From Candidatus Fermentibacterota bacterium (lineage in GTDB: Bacteria; Fermentibacterota; Fermentibacteria; Fermentibacterales; JCC-6), in assembly GCA_030592645.1 (NCBI GenBank), contig JAUVIR010000030.1:1-40478 (forward strand): a DNA stretch of 40,478 nucleotides, in the 5' to 3' direction. A program made the translations under genes and the position numbers. How positions within the stretch are numbered: position 1 is the stretch's first letter; every line of letters starts with the position of its first letter. Below the pieces are notes generated by a model that saw only the letters and a list, made by a program, of their open reading frames with translations, did not search any database and was not told the origin of the DNA. Of the stretch, positions 14,583 through 22,172 are shown one piece after another.

Positions 14583-16254
14583 TGCTGACTATCTCTCCGT
14601 CGATCACCATGACCAGAGGGAAAGCGGAACGCGGGATAGATACGCTGCCAAGAGTACACATCCCTGTGGCTCCGAAGTATATGTTCAGAGTTTCAAGATG
14701 GTTTTCCAGGGACGATCTGGAAGGGACCGTTCCTCTCCAGGCATTCAGAATTATTTCCGCGGTATCGTATCCCTGGGCAGCCAGCATTGTGGGCATGGAA
14801 TCGAATTCCCGCTCGTAGAAATATGAAAATCTTGCTGTCGCCGGGTTCATGGATCCCGAACCGAAGGAAACAGGGAATACAGCGCCTTCAACGTATTCAC
14901 CGCCCTGTTCCAGGAGTATTTCATCGTCCCAGCCGGATGTTCCGAAGAGCTGAGATTCGACCCGGTAGAACCTGAGCTGGGGGGCGATCTGAATAGCATC
15001 CCAGGCATCTACAGGAAGGAATACACCGTCAGGGTGCAGATATTTTATGGCGTTTATCTGGTTCCTGTAATCGGTTGAGCCTGATTCGTACCCCTCCATA
15101 CCGACTATCTCACTGCCCAGTTCCTGTACAACAGAACTGAACTGCTCGGCATTGGCCACCGACTCAGAAGTGAACTCATGAATTATCGCCAGGGTTCTGC
15201 AGCCCGCATTCCGTACAGCGTATTGGGCAACAGCAGCAGCATCGTCTCCCTGTGAGACAACCAGTCTGTGTACATAATTACCGTAATCATCCAGCTCGGA
15301 AGATGTCGCAGCAGGTGTTATCATGGGAAGTGACCACTTCTGTGCCAGAGGCGCTGCCAGTTCAGCGTTTCTGCTGGTAAGCGGTCCGATCACAGCCAGG
15401 CATGCGGGATTGGAACCCAGAGAGTTCATGATCTCCACGATGCTCGAGCTGTCTGCGGAGCAGTCAAATGCGATAACTTCAGGTACAGAAATAAAGAGTC
15501 CCGATGATCTTTCGAAGGCAAGTTCAACGCCTGACCTGACCCTTTCGGAGTATGTTGATCCGGAGCCGCTCAGCGGGAGAACCAGAGCGACAAAACCGTC
15601 CCCGGAGGTAACGATATCCGGCCTCCCGTACCGCTGGTGAGCTTCGGGAAAGAGTCTGTCTATTTCCATTCCTGTCAGAGCGGCTCTTTCGGTATTGCCT
15701 TGGGCCGCATATCTTTTTTCCAGTTCAAGGAGGAAGAATACTTCAGTCCATCCAGCCCCGGGTTCAGCTGTCAGGTAACTCATCTCCACTCTTTCGAGTG
15801 CAAGACGGATCAAGTCAACAGCGGATTCCGATTCGTTCTGATCGAGATTATCCTGCTGCATGCTCTCCAGTATCTCAATACTGTTTCTGAAGTATCCCTG
15901 TTCTATTTCAATCTGTGACAGGAGGAGCATTGCAACGGCTTTGCCGTGCGAATCGATCGCTCTCTGCAAAGCCTGCGATGCGGCTTCAGATGCTTCGGAA
16001 AATCTATCGATAGCCAGAAAGGATCTTCCCCTTCCAAGCTGCCAGGAGGAATAGAGAGGATTTTCCGGAAAGTCCTCAATAGCCATGGAGTAGAACCTCA
16101 GAGATTCTGAGATATCTCCTGAACTGAAGGCATTTTCCGCAAGGGCGGTCAGGCCCTCAGGAGAATCTTCATCTTTTACAGGACCGCATCCCATAGTTGA
16201 TATAAGAAGAAAGATCAGCAGTGCGGCCAGAGCAGTAAGAATACAGTTCTTCAA
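14575..16254 (-). CDS. LpoA-like lipoprotein: TPR domain plus periplasmic binding domain
   Basis: 559 residues from the TTG at 16254, chosen because GGGAGG lies 6 bases upstream and the signal peptide then begins properly (MKNCILTALAALLIFLLIS). The lipobox is STMGC with the lipidated cysteine at 23. Residues ~35-195 form TPR-like helical repeats. From about 205 onward there is a type I periplasmic binding fold (Leu/Ile/Val family), with VALVLPLSGSGSTYSERVRS, the phrase AVIGPLTSRN and MITPAATSSEL. TPR plus binding-protein fold is the architecture of LpoA, the outer-membrane activator of penicillin-binding protein 1A; an amino-acid-sensing role cannot be excluded. It overlaps the ROK gene. Confidence 0.82.
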   Translation of the reverse strand: MKNCILTALAALLIFLLISTMGCGPVKDEDSPEGLTALAENAFSSGDISESLRFYSMAIEDFPENPLYSSWQLGRGRSFLAIDRFSEASEAASQALQRAIDSHGKAVAMLLLSQIEIEQGYFRNSIEILESMQQDNLDQNESESAVDLIRLALERVEMSYLTAEPGAGWTEVFFLLELEKRYAAQGNTERAALTGMEIDRLFPEAHQRYGRPDIVTSGDGFVALVLPLSGSGSTYSERVRSGVELAFERSSGLFISVPEVIAFDCSADSSSIVEIMNSLGSNPACLAVIGPLTSRNAELAAPLAQKWSLPMITPAATSSELDDYGNYVHRLVVSQGDDAAAVAQYAVRNAGCRTLAIIHEFTSESVANAEQFSSVVQELGSEIVGMEGYESGSTDYRNQINAIKYLHPDGVFLPVDAWDAIQIAPQLRFYRVESQLFGTSGWDDEILLEQGGEYVEGAVFPVSFGSGSMNPATARFSYFYEREFDSMPTMLAAQGYDTAEIILNAWRGTVPSRSSLENHLETLNIYFGATGMCTLGSVSIPRSAFPLVMVIDGEIVSIE

Positions 16255-16322
16255 TAAATACCTCCCGGATACAGTGAATATACAGAGCAAATATGAGTCA
16301 TGCAGAGATTCCGGAAAAGGGT

Positions 16323-16354
16323 AAAGAAAAACCCGGAAAAAGTAATTCCGGGTT
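16323..16354 (-). terminator. Rho-independent terminator after the PpiC-type gene
   Basis: A 9-bp stem (16330-16338 with 16346-16354) with a 7-base loop is followed on the minus strand by TTTTCTTT. It lies 21 bases past the PpiC-type gene and before the LpoA-like gene, so the latter may need its own promoter or partial read-through. Confidence 0.82.
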
Positions 16355-16375
16355 CTTCAATCGAACTGGAAGCGC

Positions 16376-17617
16376 TTATTCTCCCGATGAGTCTGTAATT
16401 GTCTCTTCCAGAGGGACAGTTTCAACAAAAAGGCTTTCAGGAGGCGTACCCATATTTTCGATCATCCATTCCGCGTCGTCGACGAAGTCAGATTCAGGGT
16501 AGTTATCTATCAGCTGCTGAAAAGCCATTGCTGCCCTTTCATAATTACCCATATACTCCGAAAGGGTGAAACCTATAAGGAATTGTGCCTGGTGAGCGTT
16601 ATCATGATCTGGGAAACGCTGGATGAATAAGCTGTAGTATTCCACTGCCGACTCAGGATTTGATTCCATCAGGTTCTGTGCTGACTGGAAAAGTGAATCG
16701 GGTCCTATGCCTTCATCCGGAAGGAAAGCATCCTCATTGATGGTAACACCATAGCTATCTGTGAGCCTTGGGATAACGGTATCCTGGAAGTACGAATTGA
16801 CCATTGTGGGTTTGATGGTATTTTCGATAGATTCCCGTACTTCTTCAAGGGGGCGTGCCCCTTCGTCTCTTCTGTCTGTAACCGTGAAATAGTGCTGACC
16901 CATAGTCGTTTCAAACGGTCCGATAACATCGTATGTATCGGCGCTGAACAGTGCTTCGGAGATGATTGCCTGGTCTCCGAGGTATGGCAGCGGTGAGTTT
17001 ATTGTTACCCAGCCCATATCGCCACCTGAAGCACTGGTGGGTGCATGCTGGCTTAAGGCTGCGGCGACCGATTCAAAAGTATCCCCGGCTTCCAGTGCTG
17101 CGCTCACATCGGCAGTGTCTTCCAATGATAGAACAAGTATTTGAGAAACTTTGACCTGGGGTTCCTGGTAGTAGATATCATCAAGGTGATCGTTGTAGTA
17201 TGCCAGAATATCATCTTCCGGAATTACAACAGCATCCACCACTTCCTGCTGATAGTAGGTTTGCAGGAGAGCCCTGTCTCTTGCCTCTTCAACCTGCTGC
17301 ATGGCAAGTTCTACCTGAGCGATCACGAAAGAGTCCTGTTCGAGACCCAGGTTCTGGGCTTCAAGCAGCAGCAGCTCACGCTCAATGATATGGTTCAGAA
17401 GGAGCCTTTTGCCTTCCGGAGTCTCAAATGAGGATCTCTGGTAGGGAGGGATCATGTTCAGTTCTTCATCGATTATGCTCTCGGTGATCTCTATTTCACC
17501 TACAGTAGCAAGAACTCGGGATGTATCGCTATCGCTGTCCCTGCTTACCCGTTCCTGTGTTCCGCATGCGCTGACAGCAAGAATTACTATACCTGCGAAA
17601 ATAGATACAAATCTCAT
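16376..17617 (-). CDS. PpiC/SurA-type peptidyl-prolyl isomerase lipoprotein with C-terminal TPR
   Basis: 413 residues. The signal peptide ends in a lipobox (LAVSAC, cysteine 18). A SurA-N-like helical chaperone region follows (about 35-150). The parvulin rotamase domain is near 155-265, with QVKVSQILVLS, GGDMGWVT and the closing strand GQHYFTVTDRR. In many parvulins the first motif carries a histidine (HI-L); here it is QIL, so isomerase activity may be weak. The C-terminus (about 310-390) has two TPR-like repeats resembling BamD/CpoB (YYSLFIQRFPDHDNAHQAQF). It likely guards unfolded outer-membrane proteins in the periplasm. SD AAAGGAAA precedes the ATG, and a terminator follows. Confidence 0.88.
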   Translation of the reverse strand: MRFVSIFAGIVILAVSACGTQERVSRDSDSDTSRVLATVGEIEITESIIDEELNMIPPYQRSSFETPEGKRLLLNHIIERELLLLEAQNLGLEQDSFVIAQVELAMQQVEEARDRALLQTYYQQEVVDAVVIPEDDILAYYNDHLDDIYYQEPQVKVSQILVLSLEDTADVSAALEAGDTFESVAAALSQHAPTSASGGDMGWVTINSPLPYLGDQAIISEALFSADTYDVIGPFETTMGQHYFTVTDRRDEGARPLEEVRESIENTIKPTMVNSYFQDTVIPRLTDSYGVTINEDAFLPDEGIGPDSLFQSAQNLMESNPESAVEYYSLFIQRFPDHDNAHQAQFLIGFTLSEYMGNYERAAMAFQQLIDNYPESDFVDDAEWMIENMGTPPESLFVETVPLEETITDSSGE

Positions 17618-17646
17618 ATACGATTTCCTTTCGGTGAATAAAGCGG

Positions 17647-17862
17647 CTAATTGCTTTCGTTATCTAATGTGTAGAGAATCTTCTTACTGGCGATTTCTTC
17701 CATTGCTATCTGAAATGGTTTTATCCTGGGATTATCAACGTCCACCAGAGGAGGAGCTCCTGATCTAAGTTTTCTTACACGTTTTGCGATAGCAAGAGCC
17801 AGTAGATACTGATTATCCGTTTGCTCTCCCATTGTATCTATGTCTTTGTAGTCGTCTGACAT
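17647..17862 (-). CDS. rpoZ: RNA polymerase omega subunit
   Basis: 71 residues, the usual size for omega. The family pattern is visible: DNQYLLALAIAKRVRKLRSG in place of the common A-x-R-A-R-Q-L helix, then P-x-V and KPFQIAMEEIASKKI, matching the conserved K-P-x-x-I-A-x-E-E-I. Omega binds the beta' subunit and assists polymerase assembly. GGAGGTT lies just before the ATG. It lies 29 bases upstream of the PpiC-type gene and probably shares its transcript. Confidence 0.88.
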   Translation of the reverse strand: MSDDYKDIDTMGEQTDNQYLLALAIAKRVRKLRSGAPPLVDVDNPRIKPFQIAMEEIASKKILYTLDNESN

Positions 17863-17973
17863 CTGAACCTCCGGAGAATAATGAGTAAAATTGAGAAAAA
17901 TACAGTATGAACTAATTCCGTATATCTACCCTCAAATATATGAAGAGTTCCAGTAATTCATCGCAGTAGCTGT

Positions 17974-19380
17974 TTATTGTGTTTCTGTACTGCTATCTGC
18001 CCCAAAATGGGAATTGATGAAATCCCAGGTGGGCTCATCCAGAAGGTCAACTTCCCGCTCATCGATCTGGATCGTTCCGAGTTCAGAACGTTTCCAGTTC
18101 ATAATTACGATGACGTTGTCATTACTTCCAGGAGTTGCTCCATCGGCACGACTTGGGAATGTCATCGGATGAGAGAAGTAGACTTCCACTCTTGAAACCT
18201 CGGGATCAGCCGTTGTATAGGCAACGAATTTCATGGAATGAACTATTAGCGAATCCCCTCTTGTTCTGGCCGTACGCCCTTCTGGATTCTCATAGAATGT
18301 GTAGGATGTATCGGGAATAACATCGAACACATACTCTCCGCCAAGAGGATCTATAAGTTCGTCGATACTGATTTCAAGATTTTCCGGTTGTTTGGGGATG
18401 ATGACCAGAGGGTATCTCTGAGCCAGATAAGCCGCTTCTTCTTCAGCCATACGGATCAGATTGGCTCTTGATGCCTGAAGCCTTCTCATTTCCGCATACT
18501 CGGGGAAACTGTATACAAGCTGTGTTTCTGACCAATCCGGTTCCAGGAACATGGAATCGGGGTAATCCTTCTCGAAAAATCCTCCGACAATACCACCGTG
18601 TCTGTCATAATTAGGGCAGGATATTGCGAACTGCGTTCCGAGAGCAAGTTTTGAATCGTAAAGGTAAACCGAATCGAAATATCCAACTTCCCAGATAGAT
18701 GGGCATACTCCAGCTACGATGGAGGAGACAGAGTCTTTCAAGGCGGGTGCAATGATATTATTGAAGTTCTGGAGTACAGTATTTATGGAGTCAATTGAGG
18801 CAGCCAGGCTTACTTCTGTGTCTATCATGGTTTGTGCGTTGAAGCCAAGAGAGTCATCGAAAAATTCTCCTGGAGTCAGGATGTCTGTATCCTCCTCCTC
18901 GATGATCGGGAATCCACTGATATACTCTTCCCGGATAACAATAAGCGAATCAAGTGTGAATCCCAGCTGGTTCTCCTGGTCGCTTATCTCCCGCTCAATG
19001 TCTGTATGTGCATTATGAAGTGCGTTGAGATCATCATCGATGCTTTGAACAGCGGCAGCGTTCCAGAGATTTTTCCATTTATCCGGAATAAGAACCTGCC
19101 TTGTGTTACCGTTCCGAAATGAAACAGTAATGCTGTCATTACTCATGGACGTTTCAAAAAATCCTTTTTCCTTCGCATACGTGAGAAGGCTGTCAAGATC
19201 GGGAGCTGGAACTCCTTCGGAATCGAACATGTGCTGAATATTCGCTTCAGCGAGTGTTCTTATCTGTGATTGGCAGAATTCCCTTGGAACCCTGTAAGTC
19301 TCGATTCTCTGATGAATCCTGAATATCAGAAAAGCGGCAAGAAGTACAATCAGAATTCTCACAAGAATCTTTGATCTCAT
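17974..19380 (-). CDS. Membrane-anchored protein with a CP-x(n)-CP-x(n)-HG motif, function unknown
   Basis: 468 residues from the ATG at 19380 with GGAGGA 7 bases upstream; a GTG 15 bases earlier only reads through the SD. One N-terminal membrane helix (about 6-21) is followed by a periplasmic body. After C36 the pattern C-x(2)-Q-I-x-x-L leads to DLDSLLTYAKEKGFF. The middle is helical (about 110-215). Then comes a segment with VCP at 225-227, a tyrosine-rich strand, ISCP at 253-256 and HG at 261-262, possibly a small metal- or disulfide-stabilised domain. The C-terminal third has a beta-rich EYVFDVIPDTSY section. I do not recognise the family. The small lipoprotein at 27109-27447 carries the same C, CP, CP, HG order. 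It lies downstream of the YbbR-like gene. Confidence 0.7.
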   Translation of the reverse strand: MRSKILVRILIVLLAAFLIFRIHQRIETYRVPREFCQSQIRTLAEANIQHMFDSEGVPAPDLDSLLTYAKEKGFFETSMSNDSITVSFRNGNTRQVLIPDKWKNLWNAAAVQSIDDDLNALHNAHTDIEREISDQENQLGFTLDSLIVIREEYISGFPIIEEEDTDILTPGEFFDDSLGFNAQTMIDTEVSLAASIDSINTVLQNFNNIIAPALKDSVSSIVAGVCPSIWEVGYFDSVYLYDSKLALGTQFAISCPNYDRHGGIVGGFFEKDYPDSMFLEPDWSETQLVYSFPEYAEMRRLQASRANLIRMAEEEAAYLAQRYPLVIIPKQPENLEISIDELIDPLGGEYVFDVIPDTSYTFYENPEGRTARTRGDSLIVHSMKFVAYTTADPEVSRVEVYFSHPMTFPSRADGATPGSNDNVIVIMNWKRSELGTIQIDEREVDLLDEPTWDFINSHFGADSSTETQ

Positions 19381-19488
19381 AGAATGTTCCTCCACAAAAA
19401 ATGCAGTTTTCTATTTGTTATTTGACTGTTCTGTTCCACAACATCGTTCTAAATCTACCCATCTTGTTTCATACCTGTCAATACATGA

Positions 19489-20169
19489 CTAGCGATCAAG
19501 CGGTTTTATCACCTCTACAGGCGGAAGAAGTTCGGCTGAAATGAATGAAGGGCTTATATAAACAACACCTTCAGGCTTTACAATAGCCGTACGTACGTAA
19601 TCCATTCCCGGATCGATCTGTACGGTATAGCAGCTGTCCAAATGATTGACAATAGATTCGGCACCCTTCACTTCCACTGTTGAACCCAGGGTTGCCGGCC
19701 AGTAATAACGCTCCGGTATATCAGTGGATGAAACTACAGCCACTGGAAGATTTCTGATGATATTTCTGTCTATGGTGAATTCAATGCTTGTCGGACGGAA
19801 TGCAGTTGCCGTAAGAGTGGAGTACTCCTCTTCATTATTGTATACAATGTCGTTTTCCGAAAGGTCTATGACTATGGTGACAGGGAAATCCTGGTTCTGG
19901 TCATTCATGGTTACGTTAATCTGAACAGATTCAGGAAGCCGCAGTATCTGATCAAGAAGCACGCCGTAACCCTTTCCTGAAAACGTTATACGAACCGAAT
20001 CGCTGTCCAGGCCGTTCAATACGATGAGATCCGATGCGACAGATGGGGGCGCGAGCGGCAGGGTGTCATCGATCTCGAAGAGGTTCTCTTTCATTGAGAC
20101 CACCCAGAGCAGCAGAGAGAGTAAGAGGGCTACTATCCATTGCCATAGATGCTGCCGACTCAGTTTCAT
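19489..20169 (-). CDS. YbbR-domain membrane protein (CdaR-like)
   Basis: 226 residues. The N-terminus has one membrane helix, WQWIVALLLSLLLWVVSMK, very typical of YbbR/CdaR proteins, which start with W-x-K/L-x-x-S-L-x-x-A-x-x-L-W. The rest is extracytoplasmic and beta-rich, consistent with one or two YbbR repeats: FTIDRNIIRNLPVAVVSS, then WPATLGSTVEVKGAESIVNH. The last motif, V-x-V-x-G-x-x-x-x-V, is the repeat hallmark. In Firmicutes CdaR binds the diadenylate cyclase CdaA, but no cdaA gene is next to it here, so that link is open. No strong SD is visible. Confidence 0.72.
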   Translation of the reverse strand: MKLSRQHLWQWIVALLLSLLLWVVSMKENLFEIDDTLPLAPPSVASDLIVLNGLDSDSVRITFSGKGYGVLLDQILRLPESVQINVTMNDQNQDFPVTIVIDLSENDIVYNNEEEYSTLTATAFRPTSIEFTIDRNIIRNLPVAVVSSTDIPERYYWPATLGSTVEVKGAESIVNHLDSCYTVQIDPGMDYVRTAIVKPEGVVYISPSFISAELLPPVEVIKPLDR

Positions 20170-20227
20170 GAGATTACTTGATCGATCATTAGAATATCAC
20201 TGCCCATACTCCGGTCTGTTCTCCAAC

Positions 20228-20530
20228 TCACTCTTCTGAAGGGTTCTGAAATCCGATGGCATTCAGGTTATCTATATCAAGTTTACCGAATTTCCCTTCG
20301 TACGATACGATCTGGGATTCAAGTGTCTTAACAAGGGACTTCATCCTGTGGGGTGATATTATAACCCTCGATTTCAGTTTTGCCCCCTGTACACCGGGAA
20401 CTATTCTGGCGAAATCGAGAACAAACTCAGCCCTTGAAGCTGCAACATAGAAGACATTGCTGTATACTCCATCGGTATCTGAAGGGTCGGCGTTGATTTG
20501 AGGCGGTTGTTTCATCATCTTAGGTTTCAC
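20228..20530 (-). CDS. DUF3467-family protein
   Basis: 100 residues from the GTG at 20530, with AAGGAG five bases before it; a longer frame up to 20638 has no SD. The sequence shows the DUF3467 pattern: GVYSNVFYVAASRAEFVLDF, then RIVPG and SRVIISPHRMKSLVKTLESQ, ending with YEGKFGKLD. These small proteins are widespread in bacteria; their function is not known, although their beta-strand content suggests a small binding or assembly protein. It is divergent from the heptose kinase gene, with 73 bases between the starts. Confidence 0.88.
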   Translation of the reverse strand: MKPKMMKQPPQINADPSDTDGVYSNVFYVAASRAEFVLDFARIVPGVQGAKLKSRVIISPHRMKSLVKTLESQIVSYEGKFGKLDIDNLNAIGFQNPSEE

Positions 20531-20603
20531 GGTTGCTCCTTTGAAGCGATTGGCAATATTTATAACTAGGACATGCTCCTTAAATATCCGGACGGGGGAA
20601 TTC

Positions 20604-21620
20604 TTGATACCAGATAACAATATTGAAAACATACTCAATAGCCTGCGGGGGAAAAGGGTACTGGTTACAGGTGACCTTATTCTTGATCACTACATTGAGG
20701 GTAGAGTTGACAGGATCTCTCCTGAAGCTCCTGTCCCCATTGTTTCTCTGGAAAGATCGGGAGAAAAATGGGTTCCCGGCGGAGCTGCCAATGTTGCGCG
20801 GAATATCTTTTCGCTGGGCGGTATTCCCCTCATGGCGGGAACCGTAGGGGATGACACCGAAGGCAGACTGCTTGTAGACCTTCTTGAGAAAGAAGGTATA
20901 AATACTGATGCGGTCATTTTCGATTCTAACCGTCCTACAACATCGAAAACGAGGATAATGTCGGGCGGGCATCAACTCATCAGACTTGACAGGGAAGTTA
21001 CTGAACCTATCTCCGGGGAAATTCAGAATGCAGTATCCTCTCATATTGAGGGGATCATGGGTGACCTGAATGCCGTAGTTCTGGAGGATTACAACAAAGG
21101 TGTTCTTACGCCAGGCCTGATATCGAGGATTCTATCGATTTCCCGAAGGGAGAACGTTCCTGTGGCGGTTGACCCGAAGTTCGTGAACTTCTTCGAGTTT
21201 CGCAGATGTACTCTTTTCAAGCCGAACAGACTGGAAACATCCCTTGCACTTGGAATGGAAATAAAGACTGTTGATGATGCGATTGAAGCCGCTAATCAGC
21301 TTCTTGACAGGCTTTCGGCTCATTCTGTTCTAATAACTCTGGGCGGAGACGGGAGCGTACTCTGCAGGAAGGATTCAGAGCCGTTCTACAGGCCCTCAGC
21401 TGCAAGGCATGTCTTCGATGTCTCAGGTGCGGGTGATACGGTTATTGCCGTTATGGCCCTATCTATCGCCGCCGGGCTGCCTCTTGATGACGGCGTCAGA
21501 GTATCGAGCTTCGCTGCGGCGGCAACATGCTCCGAACCCGGAGTATATGCGGTCACACCATCCGACATCCTTAAGGAGGTGAAGCGTTATTCAAGAAGGA
21601 AGGATACTTGCCAGAACTGA
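20604..21620 (+). CDS. rfaE1: D-glycero-beta-D-manno-heptose-7-phosphate kinase
   Basis: 338 residues from the TTG at 20604, preceded at a good distance by GGGGGA; the frame is open back to 20541 without an SD. PfkB-family motifs are clear: VLVTGDLILDHYIEG at the start, WVPGGAANVARN for substrate binding, and near the end DVSGAGDTVIAVMAL, holding the catalytic aspartate and anion hole. RISPEAPVPIV is specific to heptose-7-phosphate kinases (HldE N-terminal domain). It makes heptose 1,7-bisphosphate for the LPS inner core. In E. coli this domain is fused to the adenylyltransferase; here they are separate, overlapping genes. The SD for the next gene (AAGGAGGTGA) lies inside its last codons. Confidence 0.94.
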   Translation: MIPDNNIENILNSLRGKRVLVTGDLILDHYIEGRVDRISPEAPVPIVSLERSGEKWVPGGAANVARNIFSLGGIPLMAGTVGDDTEGRLLVDLLEKEGINTDAVIFDSNRPTTSKTRIMSGGHQLIRLDREVTEPISGEIQNAVSSHIEGIMGDLNAVVLEDYNKGVLTPGLISRILSISRRENVPVAVDPKFVNFFEFRRCTLFKPNRLETSLALGMEIKTVDDAIEAANQLLDRLSAHSVLITLGGDGSVLCRKDSEPFYRPSAARHVFDVSGAGDTVIAVMALSIAAGLPLDDGVRVSSFAAAATCSEPGVYAVTPSDILKEVKRYSRRKDTCQN

Positions 21621-22071
21621 AGCGGAAGAACTGAGCAGAAAGCTCCGCGCAGAGGGCTGTACAATCGTTTTCACCAACGGCTGCTTCGATATCCTGCATC
21701 CTGGTCATGTACACATTCTAAGAACAGCACGCTCATTTGGTGATCAATTGTTTGTAGGTGTTAATACCGATGCCTCTGTAACAAGACTCAAGGGCAGCGG
21801 CAGGCCTGTTGTCGATCTGCAGGCACGTATGGAGCTTCTGGTGGAACTCAGATCGGTGGATTTTGTGGTTCCTTTCGATGAGGACACACCGCTTAGGCTT
21901 ATAGGAGAGGTAAAACCGGATGTTCTTGTAAAGGGAGGGGATTACGACGCGGGATCAGTTGTAGGGGCGGATACTGTCATCTCCTTCGGAGGCCGGGTTG
22001 AAATAGTTTCTCTCCTGAAGGAATTTTCAACCACCGGTATCATCGATGCCTTAAAACGTCTCGAAGAATAG
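21589..22071 (+). CDS. rfaE2: D-glycero-beta-D-manno-heptose 1-phosphate adenylyltransferase, ATT start likely
   Basis: 160 residues when read from ATT at 21589. Family homology runs from TEAEELSRKLRAEGCTIVFT through NGCFDILHPGHV, which carries the HxGH nucleotidyl-transfer motif at 37-40. It continues with VGVNTDASVTRLKG, RPV and PDVLVKGGDY to the closing FSTTGIIDAL. No ATG, GTG or TTG exists in frame between the upstream in-frame TGA (21580) and this homology. The ATT sits 6 bases after a perfect SD, AAGGAGGTGA (21573-21582). An annotation from the GTG/TTG at 21748 would cut off the catalytic HxGH motif and cannot be right. The gene overlaps rfaE1 by 32 bases. It forms ADP-heptose from heptose-1-phosphate and ATP. 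Confidence 0.88.
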   Translation: MQEGRILARTEAEELSRKLRAEGCTIVFTNGCFDILHPGHVHILRTARSFGDQLFVGVNTDASVTRLKGSGRPVVDLQARMELLVELRSVDFVVPFDEDTPLRLIGEVKPDVLVKGGDYDAGSVVGADTVISFGGRVEIVSLLKEFSTTGIIDALKRLEE

Positions 22072-22077
22072 TCTACC

Positions 22078-22106
22078 TTGACCTCAACCCTCCGCTGGAG
22101 TAGAAA
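22078..22106 (+). promoter_or_regulatory. Promoter candidate for hppA, with a downstream hairpin
   Basis: TTGACC at 22078-22083, a 17-base spacer and TAGAAA at 22101-22106. A perfect 7-bp inverted repeat CACATTC-TCAG-GAATGTG follows at 22110-22127, at about the expected transcript start; it lacks a T run and may be an operator or 5' stem. Confidence 0.4.
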
Positions 22107-22172
22107 ATGCACATTCTCAGGAATGTGATAATACGATAACGCTGCTGTTATTCAATGTATAAAGGAGTGTAA

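Noticed and set aside
21748..22071. Short open frame starting at 21748 as a complete gene
   Set aside because: It is only the 3' part of rfaE2; the homology, including the HxGH active site, extends upstream to about 21589.
22110..22127. Hairpin after rfaE2 as a terminator
   Set aside because: The 7-bp stem is perfect but no T run follows on either strand, so it is not a Rho-independent terminator.
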